A DNA stretch of 64,000 bases from assembly GCA_036676415.1 (NCBI GenBank), contig JAKFCX010000029.1:81991-145990 (forward strand). The letters run 5' to 3'. Shown here piece by piece: positions 16,921-26,400 of this stretch. The DNA comes from JAEZDC01 sp036676415 (lineage in GTDB: Bacteria; Bacteroidota; Bacteroidia; Chitinophagales; Chitinophagaceae). The stretch's first letter is position 1. Each line of letters opens with the position of its first letter. The position numbers and the translations under genes were made by a program. The notes under the pieces are model-generated. The model was given only the letters and a program-made list of their open reading frames with translations, did not search any database and was not told the DNA's origin.

Positions 16921-18180
16921 TCATTTAAACCGAACAATAAAAACGTGTTCTCGATCAAAGTGATAGGATATGGTGAATTCGTAGAGATTTGTTATAGCTT
17001 TCACAATAGATAAACCAAGGCCGGTTGACTGCCGTGAGTTGGATTGCCGGCCAAATCTCGAGAACATGATTGTATTATCGAGGGCTACTGTTCCGCTATT
17101 CTTTACCATGAATGCATCTCCTGTGAGTTCTATATGAATTCGCCCGCCTTTTTTTGTATGGGTGATGGCATTCCTGATAATATTTGTTATAAGTATCCTT
17201 GCCAGGTCTTTATTCATATTAACAATGCAGTCAGATAAATATTTTTCAATGTTTAATTGATGATAAATCACCTGGTCTTCCAGGTCACTAATTACAGCTG
17301 AGACAACAGCCTCGAGGTTGATGCTTTTGACATCATGATATTGGTGATTCTCGATCTTTGATAACAGTAAAAGCGAACGATTTAATCTAGTTAATCTTTG
17401 CAAGTGATCCATGGCTGAAGACAACAAACTGAGTTGTTCTGCAGAAAAATGATTGCCCTCTGCAAGGTGTTCTAGTTTATTGATGGCAATTGCAAGAGGA
17501 GTCTGTAGTTCGTGTGCAGCATTCTCGGTAAAATGTTTCTGGCTTGTATAAACATCCAGGTTGTTCTGAACCATTCGTTGTACGGTATCATTCAACAGCC
17601 GAAATTCCTCAACTTTACTGGGATGTGTTGCCACAGGTTGCGGTTTATCTAACCGGAAACGTTTTAGTTGATCAAGCAAGCGATAAAACGGCTTCCATAC
17701 TTTACGCAATAAAACATTATTTAATAAAATAACAGGAGCTACAATGCCAAGATACAGCCATATCAATGCATATAGTAATGCATTAACCAGGTCATCTTCT
17801 TCTACCATTGAGGTGGCTACTTCCAAAGAGTAGTAAACACCATTCGAGGTAAATACAGTTTTTAATAATCGAACAGGTTCGAACTCATTTTCATTTTCCA
17901 TGTACATGAGTGTATCTGTATAGCTGTCGGAATATGATACCGCATTTTGCTGCGTGATGGGATGAATGCGATAACCTCCTTCTCCAAAATCGGGCTTATT
18001 CAATAAGGAAGTGTCTTTTGAAGCATTTCGAATGATGAGTTGTTTTTGGTTATCAAGTCCGTCATCAATGCTGTCATATATCTCATCAAGCATTGTATAG
18101 TAGTAGACCACGGCCCATAATGAGATGATGAGTAGCAGTATCACTGCAAAATAAGAAGTGGTATAGTTAAGCAGTTTCAT
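16921..18180 (-). CDS. two-component sensor histidine kinase (membrane-bound)
   Basis: This 419-residue kinase has two transmembrane helices (about 8-28 and 132-154) flanking a periplasmic sensor domain of about 100 residues. HisKA has the phospho-acceptor His in FTENAAHELQTPLAIAINKL (about 222). The ATP-binding domain has the N box (ITNIIRNAITHTKKGG) and the G2 motif STGLGLSIVKAI. The G1 region reads AFMVKNSGT instead of the usual DNGxG, a normal variation for this group. Its start overlaps the response regulator stop by 4 bp (ATGA), a translational-coupling arrangement. Confidence 0.93.
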   Translation of the reverse strand: MKLLNYTTSYFAVILLLIISLWAVVYYYTMLDEIYDSIDDGLDNQKQLIIRNASKDTSLLNKPDFGEGGYRIHPITQQNAVSYSDSYTDTLMYMENENEFEPVRLLKTVFTSNGVYYSLEVATSMVEEDDLVNALLYALIWLYLGIVAPVILLNNVLLRKVWKPFYRLLDQLKRFRLDKPQPVATHPSKVEEFRLLNDTVQRMVQNNLDVYTSQKHFTENAAHELQTPLAIAINKLEHLAEGNHFSAEQLSLLSSAMDHLQRLTRLNRSLLLLSKIENHQYHDVKSINLEAVVSAVISDLEDQVIYHQLNIEKYLSDCIVNMNKDLARILITNIIRNAITHTKKGGRIHIELTGDAFMVKNSGTVALDNTIMFSRFGRQSNSRQSTGLGLSIVKAITNLYEFTISYHFDREHVFIVRFK

Positions 18181-18854
18181 GAATCTGATAATTTATACCC
18201 GATGCCATACACTGCTTTTATTTCGACTCCTGTATCATAATCTTTAAGCTTCCTTCTAAGGTTCTTTATCTGTGAATAGATAAAATCAAAACTGTTGGCT
18301 TCATCAATGCTATCGCCCCAAACATGTTCTGCCAGTGCGGTTTTATTCACCAGCCTGTTCTTATTCATGCCCATGTAGAGAATAATATCAAATTCCTTTC
18401 GATTGAATGCCACCTCTTTACCGGCAACGTGAATTGTACGATGTTCGGTATTGATGATGATATTGCCAATAGTGATCATATCATTCCCACCCAGCGATTT
18501 CCTGCGAAGCAGTGATTTAATCCGGGCATGTAGTTCTGCAAAATGAAATGGCTTTGGCAAATAATCATCCGCACCAAGGTTTAGTCCATCTACCTTGTCC
18601 TCGAGAGAATCTTTGGCAGAAACGATCAAAACAGCTTCTTTACGTCGCTCTTTTTTTAATTCCTTTAATAGCTCAAGACCAGAACCTCCGGGCAAGCCTA
18701 TGTCTAACAGGATGCAATCGTACTCATAAACTCCCAATTTTTCCCGGGCACTATGATAGTCGGTGGCTGTTTCAACCACATATTTTTCCCTGACAAGAGA
18801 TTGATGTATATTTTCTCTCATACCGGTTTCATCTTCTATTATCAACAACTTCAT
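18177..18854 (-). CDS. OmpR/PhoB-family response regulator
   Basis: This 225-residue regulator has an N-terminal receiver (acidic EDE at 7-9, phospho-Asp in CILLDIGLPGG at about 51, Thr/Ser position in VLIVSAKDS, Lys in DYLPKPFHF at about 101) and a C-terminal winged-helix DNA-binding domain (AFNRKEFDIILYMGMNKNRLVNK, then FDFIYSQIKNLRRKL). It is coupled by ATGA overlap to the histidine kinase and heads a probable operon with the PepSY-like lipoprotein and the SdiA-regulated-type protein. Confidence 0.95.
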   Translation of the reverse strand: MKLLIIEDETGMRENIHQSLVREKYVVETATDYHSAREKLGVYEYDCILLDIGLPGGSGLELLKELKKERRKEAVLIVSAKDSLEDKVDGLNLGADDYLPKPFHFAELHARIKSLLRRKSLGGNDMITIGNIIINTEHRTIHVAGKEVAFNRKEFDIILYMGMNKNRLVNKTALAEHVWGDSIDEANSFDFIYSQIKNLRRKLKDYDTGVEIKAVYGIGYKLSDS

Positions 18855-18984
18855 TCTTATTTTATTACAAATACGGTGCAGAAGATGCGCCGATAAAATA
18901 AGGGAATGGAGAATCCTCCGGGATCTATTACATGAGGCTTTGAAGGTTCAGATTTAGGAAGCAAAACCGGTGTATTATTTATTT

Positions 18985-19016
18985 TTTGGAATATAAGAAC
19001 GCAACCCATTATTTTG
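18985..19016 (+). promoter_or_regulatory. candidate Bacteroidota-type promoter for tRNA-Ser
   Basis: TTTG at 18985-18988 and TTATTTTG at 19009-19016 are separated by 20 bp, close to the Bacteroidota sigma consensus (TTG, about 19-21 bp, TAnnTTTG; one mismatch in the second box). The tRNA begins 6 nt further on, so transcription would start at or just before the mature 5' end. Confidence 0.4.
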
Positions 19017-19021
19017 CACCC

Positions 19022-19106
19022 GGAGAGCTGGCAGAGTGGTCGATTGCGGCAGTCTTGAAAACTGTTGACTGTAACAGGTCCGGGGGTTCGAATCCCTCGC
19101 TCTCCG
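19022..19106 (+). tRNA. tRNA-Ser (anticodon UGA)
   Basis: The 85-nt cloverleaf is complete. The acceptor stem GGAGAGC (19022-19028) pairs with GCTCTCC (19099-19105), with discriminator G at 19106 as expected for serine. The anticodon stem GCAGT/ACTGT encloses the loop CTTGAAA, giving anticodon TGA (reads UCA). The long variable arm typical of tRNA-Ser is present, and the T arm has GGTTCGAATCC. CCA is not encoded. Confidence 0.97.
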
Positions 19107-19202
19107 CTGGTTGATAGCATTTTTAAACGCAAAACGCAGCAGTAGCAAGCGTTTTAGCCGGAGAGTTTCCAAATGCAGGCAGATGAATTCAAACTCACCA
19201 CG

Positions 19203-19249
19203 AACTCACCCGGTAAAATGGGGTGTTTCTGGTGAGTTTTTTCTTTTTA
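19203..19249 (+). terminator. rho-independent terminator downstream of tRNA-Ser
   Basis: AACTCACC (19203-19210) and GGTGAGTT (19231-19238) form a perfect 8-bp stem, followed by TTTTCTTTTTAG. It lies about 97 nt after the tRNA and probably ends its transcript. An extra AACTCACC copy just before (19192-19199) offers an alternative 5' arm. Between the terminator and 19420 I see nothing recognisable. Confidence 0.6.
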
Positions 19250-19419
19250 GGCCATTCTCACGCTCGTATTCAAGCCATTACCCTTGATCAGGAACAAAAT
19301 GAAAGTGGAGCGGCAGTTTTAAAATGCATCTACAAACAGCAACACCTTCTACTTTAGCTGCAATTGCAACATCCGCTAGGAAGAAAGGTTTTAAATCCTT
19401 CTTACTCACTTAGGTTTCA

Positions 19420-19990
19420 TCACCGCTTCATAAAAATAAAATCGCCACCTTCATCTCCTGCTTCTTTTATCTCGCCGAACTGCGGTACCTGACCGTTTGC
19501 ACTATTATTGATCACTGCTGTTCTGAAGCTTGAAAACAACTGTTCAGCCGACATGTATTTTTCTGGGTTTTGCTTCAATCGTTTTACAAGGTATTCAATA
19601 AATACACTTTTGTCCGGTACCTCCTTCAATGCACCACTCGTCATTGCTTTACGGCTAGGTAATTCAAACAATTGTTTTATAGCAGTAGGTGCGTCCGCAT
19701 TCAATGATCTTGTTTTGAGAATGCTGCCAGCAAAGCAGGCATCTGTGATCAACAAAGTATGTTTGCCAGGCATTAGGCTGATGTATTCTTTTAAATCAGC
19801 ATTACTTAACCATGAAGCCCTATTCTTCACATAGGCATCTGAAGGATACCAGTAACCCTGCTTCCTTACTTCATCCCAGTTACCATGACCTGCATAAAAG
19901 ATCAAAAGATTGTCTGCAGGCTTAATGCGTACTGCCAGTGCTTCAAAAGCATCAAACACTGACCCGTCCTGAAAAAAGTTGACTGTTTTA
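19420..19990 (-). pseudogene. 5'-truncated caspase-family (peptidase C14) gene
   Basis: The open frame (179 residues from a GTG at 19959; stop 19420) holds the C-terminal two thirds of a caspase-like domain. The catalytic His is in LLIFYAGHGNWDE and the catalytic Cys in LLITDACFAGSIL, both intact. The first strands and helices that a C14 peptidase needs (about 60-70 residues before the His strand) are absent, because an in-frame TAA occurs about ten codons upstream and the preceding sequence is non-coding. I infer a gene truncated at its 5' end, near a tRNA gene and 3.5 kb from a second, intact caspase gene. A short functional version cannot be excluded. Confidence 0.6.
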
Positions 19991-20378
19991 GTTAATTAAT
20001 CCTGTTGGACGGAAAGTAATTCTTTTTATTTAGAGATATCCAATCTACGTAGTATCAAACCAACAGGCTTATTGCGAACGATGATGAATTAGAATATTGG
20101 AAATGAATACAATCTTTTAGTCATTCCATTTAAGCAATTTCTTATTGCAGTCGGTTCAAATTACTATCAGGAGGATTTGTTTTGTCCTCATCAGCCTGTT
20201 AATCGCCTCATGCTTGCCTTTGGTTATTTGGATTTGCGTAACATAAAGGTTTCCTTCTGTTCGCAGTTTTGTGCATACTTTGCCGCAACGGCATAAATAG
20301 ATTCGTACTTTGCAGGCATACCTTCAACATAAAAGGCAGCGAATTGCTTCGCTGCCTTTTATTAATCTATCATAAATA
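19991..20378. other. intergenic region between caspase remnant and katG
   Basis: No coding sequence is convincing here. It contains a short inverted repeat CCTGTTGG/CCAACAGG (20001-20008 and 20060-20067), close to the breakpoint of the truncated caspase gene, and the katG terminator at its right end. Confidence 0.5.
20331..20360. terminator. bidirectional rho-independent terminator of katG
   Basis: AAAAGGCAGCGAA (20331-20343), loop TTGC, TTCGCTGCCTTTT (20348-20360): a perfect 13-bp stem with A/T tails on both sides, located 19 bp beyond the katG stop on the minus strand. Confidence 0.75.
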
Positions 20379-22652
20379 TTACTTAGCCACATCAAACCGG
20401 TCAAGGTTCATCACCTTATCCCAGGCAGCTACAAAATCTTTTACAAACTTTTCTTTTGCATCGTTGCAGGCATACACTTCTGCAATGGCTCTTAATTCGG
20501 AATTGGAGCCGAATACCAGATCAACTCTTGTAGCTGTCCATGTTGGCTTACCTGTTTTCCTGTCATACCCCTGGAACAGTTCCCTGTCTTCCTGTGCAGC
20601 TTTCCATGCCGTATTCATATCAAGCAGGTTCACGAAAAAATCATTGGTCAGTTGGCCAGGGGTTGTGGTGAACACACCATGCTGCGAACCATCAAAATTG
20701 GTGTTCATTGCACGCATACCTCCTACCAACACCGTTAGTTCGGGAGCAGTGAGTGTAAGTAACTGTGCTTTATCTATCAGCAGGGCCTCTGTTGAAACCT
20801 CACTCTTCACTCTTCTATAGTTGCGGAAGCCATCCGCACGAGGCTCTAAATAATTGATCGATTCAACATCTGTCTGTTCCTGCGAAGCATCCATGCGGCC
20901 AGGGGTAAACGGAACAGCAATATCATGTCCCGCATCACGGGCTGCCTGCTCTACGGCAGCACATCCACCGAGTACAATTAAATCTGCCAGCGATACTTTC
21001 TTGCCAACATTTGCACTATCGTTATATTCTTTTTGAATGGTGGTTAATACATCCAGCACCTTACTCAACTGTGCAGGATTATTCACCCTCCAGTCTTTCA
21101 TCGGTGCCAAACGAATTCTTGCACCATTGGCACCACCACGATAATCGGAACCACGGAAGGTGGAAGCAGAAGCCCAGGCTGTGGACACCAGTTCGGAAAT
21201 ACTCAGACCTGAAGCCAGGAGTTTTTCTTTCAGGCCTGTTATATCATTCGTGTCGATCAATTCATGATCAACAGCAGGAATGGGATCCTGCCATACCAGG
21301 TCTTCCTGCGGAACATCTTTACCAAGGTAACGGCTCTTAGGCCCCATATCACGATGCGTTAGTTTGAACCATGCTCTTGCAAACGCATCAGCAAACTCAT
21401 CCGGGTTCTCGAGGAAGCGACGTGATATCTTTTCATATGCCGGGTCCATACGCAACGAAAGATCCGTTGTTAGCATGGTTGGTTTTAATTTCTTCGACTT
21501 ATCAAATGCATGCGGGATAATTTCATCTGCATCTTTGGCTACCCATTGATGTGCACCACCGGGGCTCTTTGTTAGTTCCCATTCAAAGTTGAAGAGGTTC
21601 TCAAAAAAATTATTGCTCCATTGTGTGGGTGTCTTAGTCCAGGTAACTTCTATACCGCTGGTAATCGTATCAGGACCTTTTCCTGTTCCGAATTTATTGT
21701 GCCATCCGAACCCCTGCATGTCTACATCAGCGGCTTCGGGTTCTTTGCCTACATTGTCAGACGATGCAGCGCCATGTGTTTTACCAAAGCTGTGACCACC
21801 TGCTATTAACGCTACAGTCTCTTCGTCATTCATGGCCATACGACCGAAGGTTACCCGAATATCTTTTGCAGCTGCAACAGGATCAGGCGTACCATCAGGA
21901 CCTTCTGGATTTACATAGATCAATCCCATATGTGCAGCACCTAAAGGAGCTTCCAGTTTTTCTGCATTATGCTGTACACCTGTAGCATCTTCATCAGATA
22001 CTAATACACCATGTGCTGCAACGCCCGGCTTACCTTTCTGGTAGCGTTCATCATTACCCAGCCAGGTTTTTTCTGCACCCCAGTACACATCTTCTTCCGG
22101 CTCCCAGGTATCCGGACGTCCACCTGCAAAACCAAATGTTTTAAAGCCCATTGATTCCAGTGCAACATTACCCGCAAGGATCAACAGGTCGGACCATGAA
22201 AGTTTACGTCCATATTTCTGTTTGATGGGCCATACCAGTCGCCTTGCTTTATCAAGGCTCACATTATCCGGCCAGCTGTTCAATGGGGCAAATCGTTGCT
22301 GCCCTTTGCCGCCACCACCACGACCATCGTATACACGATAGGTGCCTGCGGCATGCCAGGACATACGAACAAAGAACGGCCCGTAATGACCAAAATCTGC
22401 TGGCCACCATTCCTGCGAATCAGTCATCAATGCATGCAGGTCTTTCTTCACTGCATCCAGGTCAAGCGTTTTAAATTCTTCTGCATAATTAAAGTCGGGT
22501 TCCATCGGGTTGGACTTCGAAGAATGCTGGCGGAGTGTATTCAGTTTAAGTTGGTTGGGCCACCAGTCACGGTTTTTGGTACCACCACCACCTACGTTCT
22601 CTTTTGCAGCCGCATTCATGAATGGGCATTTGCTGATGTCGTTCGATTCCAT
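20379..22652 (-). CDS. katG: catalase-peroxidase KatG
   Basis: This 757-residue bifunctional haem catalase-peroxidase removes hydrogen peroxide in the cytosol. The distal site is in VRMSWHAAGTYR (Arg, Trp, His), the proximal haem ligand His in ALIAGGHSFGKTHG. The Trp of MSWH, the Tyr of GLIYVNPEGP and the Met of FGRMAMND form the Met-Tyr-Trp cross-link that gives catalase activity. The duplicated C-terminal domain is complete, ending in the family's AAWDKVMNLDRFDV. The ATG at 22652 is chosen because the protein then begins MESNDISKCPFMNAA, as in relatives; a longer in-frame start has no family support. No signal peptide. Confidence 0.98.
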   Translation of the reverse strand: MESNDISKCPFMNAAAKENVGGGGTKNRDWWPNQLKLNTLRQHSSKSNPMEPDFNYAEEFKTLDLDAVKKDLHALMTDSQEWWPADFGHYGPFFVRMSWHAAGTYRVYDGRGGGGKGQQRFAPLNSWPDNVSLDKARRLVWPIKQKYGRKLSWSDLLILAGNVALESMGFKTFGFAGGRPDTWEPEEDVYWGAEKTWLGNDERYQKGKPGVAAHGVLVSDEDATGVQHNAEKLEAPLGAAHMGLIYVNPEGPDGTPDPVAAAKDIRVTFGRMAMNDEETVALIAGGHSFGKTHGAASSDNVGKEPEAADVDMQGFGWHNKFGTGKGPDTITSGIEVTWTKTPTQWSNNFFENLFNFEWELTKSPGGAHQWVAKDADEIIPHAFDKSKKLKPTMLTTDLSLRMDPAYEKISRRFLENPDEFADAFARAWFKLTHRDMGPKSRYLGKDVPQEDLVWQDPIPAVDHELIDTNDITGLKEKLLASGLSISELVSTAWASASTFRGSDYRGGANGARIRLAPMKDWRVNNPAQLSKVLDVLTTIQKEYNDSANVGKKVSLADLIVLGGCAAVEQAARDAGHDIAVPFTPGRMDASQEQTDVESINYLEPRADGFRNYRRVKSEVSTEALLIDKAQLLTLTAPELTVLVGGMRAMNTNFDGSQHGVFTTTPGQLTNDFFVNLLDMNTAWKAAQEDRELFQGYDRKTGKPTWTATRVDLVFGSNSELRAIAEVYACNDAKEKFVKDFVAAWDKVMNLDRFDVAK

Positions 22653-22691
22653 ATGAGAGGTATTATTATTATCTGGATTAAATATGAAAGG

Positions 22692-22699
22692 CAAATCTA
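22692..22699 (-). promoter_or_regulatory. candidate -7 promoter element of katG
   Basis: Reading leftward, TAGATTTG matches the Bacteroidota -7 consensus TAnnTTTG exactly and lies 40 nt before the katG ATG. I see no clear -33 TTG at the proper distance, so the call is tentative. No OxyR site was recognised. Confidence 0.35.
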
Positions 22700-22730
22700 A
22701 ACTAAGCGGGGGAGAAATAAGATGAGATTT

Positions 22731-23038
22731 CACGCAAAGGATATTGGTGTTGTTGATTGTTGCAGTTTATGCAGGAAGGGTGGAGTTTATTTATTCGAGA
22801 GGGTTAAACGCAAAGGAGCAAAGGGATTCTTTGCAGGCAAAGCATTTGGGAGAAGGCTAACCGCTATGACGCTAAGGCGCAAGGTTTGTGATGCTTAAAA
22901 AACGAGAGAAGTTAACCGCAGAGAATATTGTAGTGGTGTTGTTTGTTGAGTCTTACGCAGGGAGAATGAGGTTTTCTTATGTGGGAAGGTTGAACGCTGA
23001 GAGCGCAGCGGGATTCTTTGCAGGCAAAGAATTTGGGA
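22731..23038. repeat. two degenerate direct copies of an approximately 122-bp intergenic repeat
   Basis: Copy 1 (22731-22852) and copy 2 (22915-23038) share, in order, an ACGCAAAG/CCGCAGAG start, ATATTG, TGTTGTT, a GCAGG centre, GGGTTAAACGC or AGGTTGAACGC, and a strongly conserved right end (GGGATTCTTTGCAGGCAAAG followed by ATTTGGGA). They resemble the widespread non-coding 'CGCAAAGACGCAAAG' type of repeat. No coding function. Confidence 0.6.
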
Positions 23039-23165
23039 CCACGGCCAGCATAGTAAATGAACTTTAGCTGATGTTTTAATTCTTCGTTCAATAGTAACAC
23101 CACTGCTTGTCATCCCGACCTTAGGAGGGATCTTATGTTTAGTTGTTTACTTAACGGGGTGTAAC

Positions 23166-23229
23166 AACTTTTCCAAAGTTCGAAACTTTGGAAAAGTTTG
23201 GCAGCGGCCTGCAAAGGAGGAACCCCCGC
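23166..23229. repeat. palindromic repeat, copy 1
   Basis: A perfect 15-bp inverted repeat, AACTTTTCCAAAGTT / AACTTTGGAAAAGTT with loop CGA, occupies 23166-23198 and is followed by TGGCAGCGGCCTGCAAAGGA (23199-23218) and GGAACC. An almost identical unit lies 249 bp to the right. Confidence 0.7.
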
Positions 23230-23414
23230 CTTTCTTGATGTTGTCACCAACAAATCGTTATGGAACGGATGTTTTAATTATTTAATTATTCTTACTCTGA
23301 GGGGATGCCTGGGATCACTACCGTTTTTGTCATTCACGCTGTGAATCCGTTGTTGGTCACAAGACGCAACAACGGCGAACGGCGAATGAAACACCAACAA
23401 GGGTAGAGTGTAAC

Positions 23415-23472
23415 AACTTTTCCAAAGCTCGAAACTTTGGAAAAGTTTGGCAGCTGCCTGCAAAGGAGGAAC
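23415..23472. repeat. palindromic repeat, copy 2
   Basis: Same unit as at 23166: the left arm has a single change (AAAGCT instead of AAAGTT), the right arm is identical, and the tail TGGCAGCTGCCTGCAAAGGA differs at one base. The spacer between the copies (about 23230-23410) is non-coding. A decayed relative may follow the DUF5916 gene at about 10087-10120. Confidence 0.7.
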
Positions 23473-23494
23473 CTTAGAAGGCATCCCGTTAATA

Positions 23495-26400
23495 TTACCA
23501 TACCACCCAATCATAATTGTTTGTTTCGTTACGGCTTGTTGGTTTTTGTAATCCATTGGTAAGCCGCAAAACATTCTCTTCTACTATCTTTTTTAACTGC
23601 GATACAGTTAATGTTTTGTTCTTATTGAAGGCATCAATAATACTGTACGTAAATACGCCACCCTGCAGTTCGCCTCTCTCCTGCGCATACTGCATACCAC
23701 CAGCTGCCGAAATGATCGTTGCACCGGTGCCGCGGCTAACATTGGCAAACAGGCTTTGCATCAGCTCAAAACTATTGGCCATGCCCAGTTTACTTTTCTT
23801 TATCGTGATGCTGCTGCGATTGGTTGAATCGCCGTTTGTACCGAGGCTGTCGAGGACCCTCGTTGAAGCTTCAATCCGTTCTATTTCTTCTTTGTCTACT
23901 TCACCACTATGGCAAGCATCTATCAGCATCAGCTTCTTTCTTGGTTTTATACCATCCAGCAAACTTTCCAGTTCGTCATAAGAAAGGCCGTTATCCTGCG
24001 GGTAATTAAAATTGATATTGTAGGTGCTGAGAAAATAATCCAGGTCTTTACTCAGCAGGCCATGACCAGAATACGAAACGATCACTTTATCATCTACATC
24101 CAGCTGCAGTAACTTTCGTTTTAATGCAAGAATGTTTTCTTTTGTAACTGAGGCGTCGAGTAAGGTATCGATGATAATATTCCGGTACTTCCCTTTCAGC
24201 TTTGCAGCCAGTTGCTGAATGTCGTTCACACTCCACCGCAGGTCATGCCCGGGTTGTTTAAAGTGGTTGATGCCGATACCGATAAAATGTAGTTTCCCTG
24301 TGTTAGCTTTTAAGGGTTTATATCGCACCACCAGGGGCTGGCGATAGCTTTCGATACCCTGCGTATTAACCACCGAAGTTTCTATACTGTTGATGCCTTG
24401 CGACAGGCTAATGGTGATAACCGTATCAAATTCGTGGGTATGAGCTGTACTGACGTTTATCCCGTTTACACCAAACACCGGTACTTCATTCACCCAGATA
24501 TTGAAACGGCTGAGTTGTTCTACACTATCTTTTGATTGTATGGAAAGTGTGAGGGTATTTGTTTTTTGTTCTATTGCAATAGAGCTGCTGTTATGTATAT
24601 TGGTTACCGGCACCGAGGCATTGGCTAGGTTTGCCTGTACAGGCATCCGCAACCTTTTCAGTCTTTTCTCATAAGCTTTGCGATAACTATTTATAAGAAC
24701 CGTGTCGGCAGGATTGATCTTCTCTAACACTTTATCGGGCCTGTTGTATTTAGCATCCAGTTGTTCAAAGGTGATTATCTTTAATTCATTGGTTACATAA
24801 TGCAGGTCTTTTGCCGCATTCCTTGTACTGAAATAATAACCTGAAGGTTCAGTTACCAGACTTTCCTCTTTGTGCATTGGCACAATACGATATGCTGGAT
24901 CAAGCGAAGGATAATGCCATGCCTGGATGGTTCCATCTTCAGAGGGTGTTACCAGTAAACTGTCATTTACCAGCTGGGGAAATATGCCTGACTGATGTGC
25001 CTTAACGGTTTTCAACAGTTTACCCGAAGCAACACTCCACAGCTGCAGCATTCCATCAGAGTCACCTGTTATCAAGATTTTTCCATCGCTACTTAGTTGA
25101 AAATGCCCGGTGCCGGTATTGTTGGTAAAAGCAAATTGTTGTACCAGCTCACCTGTAGATGCCCGGATGATTTCAACAGACGCAGACGTCTTCACAACGA
25201 TCATATCGTACCGTCCAAACCACTGGGACGTAAAGAGCCATTCTTTGGATTTATATATCCATGTTTTCTGGCGGCTATTCCTGTCGAGTAAAAACACAGT
25301 GCTGTCCCCGGGATTGGTGCAGAGCAGTGGCCCACCCTGCGAAGTAAATGTTGCGTTCAGCCATTTATATTCCGGCTTATTTTGAAAAGCCTGGACTATA
25401 GTGCCACGTTTCCAGTCCCAGATCGTTAACACGGTATCGGTAACAGGAATTTCGCCCGAGCCATCCAGCGTACCCTGCGAGGTTACAACGTAGGCACCAT
25501 CTTCCGAAACCGCTGTTTTAGATATCCAATATTTATGTGAAAGTGTTTGAACGGGTTTGCCTTCCGGGAAGGTCCATATTTTACATACGGTATCTACAGA
25601 AGCGATCAGCATTTTTGAATCGGGGCTGAATGAAATATCCGTGATATCTCTTCCTGTTTGCGTATTCAGTACAAGCGTGGTTCTGCCATTACTAAGATCA
25701 TATACCCTTATTTCGCCTGCCTGGTTGCCTACCGCTATATGTGGTGTTTTTGTTGAGCGGCCAGCTGTTCCGATACCAACCGTTTTACCTGAAAAGGTCT
25801 GCACCTGTTCGGGCAGTACACCAATATCCCACAACCTTATTGTATTATCGGCAAACACCATCATCACCTGTTCCAGGTTGGGGCTGCGTTCGATAAACGG
25901 TTCTACGTTTCTTAATATCAGCGCCGCTGTATCGCTGTCAAATGCATACACGTGTTTACCGTTGGCTGTATTAAATAAGTCGGCCCATGTGTATTCATCA
26001 TAGGTAATGTATTGTTTGTCGTTGTTCACAAATGCAACATTCAACACCTTGCGTTCGAAAGATGCATCCTCCAGTATCTTACTGTTGATGGTGCTATACA
26101 TCCTTAATCCATTATCATTGAAGGTTAACAACAGCTTTTCGCCATTGTCTGATAATCTTCCTGAAATAACGCTGCCGAAGTCATTCTTCCTGATGCGGAA
26201 GGATCGCAGCTTTTTCAACGATGCCATGCTGTATAGCGAACAATTGCCGTCATCATACAATACACTTAAAAATCGTGGTGAACGTAAAATATAGAATTGT
26301 TGCTGCGATACCAGCTGGCGATTATTTCCTGTACGGAAATTATACGCATAAAGGTTTTTTGCTGATGCTGATGTTTCAATCAGCAGCAGGCTGTCACTGC

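Noticed and set aside
18857..19172. Minus-strand frames overlapping the tRNA gene (products with 'RARDSNPRTCYSQQFSRLPQ')
   Set aside because: This is the well-known spurious translation of tRNA-Ser; the tRNA fold explains the sequence.
19022..19420. Integration (att) site downstream of tRNA-Ser
   Set aside because: I found no direct repeat of the tRNA 3' end and no integrase; the neighbourhood is only suggestive of turnover.
23166..23472. CRISPR-like spacing of the two palindromic repeats
   Set aside because: Only two units, 249 bp apart, no further repeats and no cas genes.
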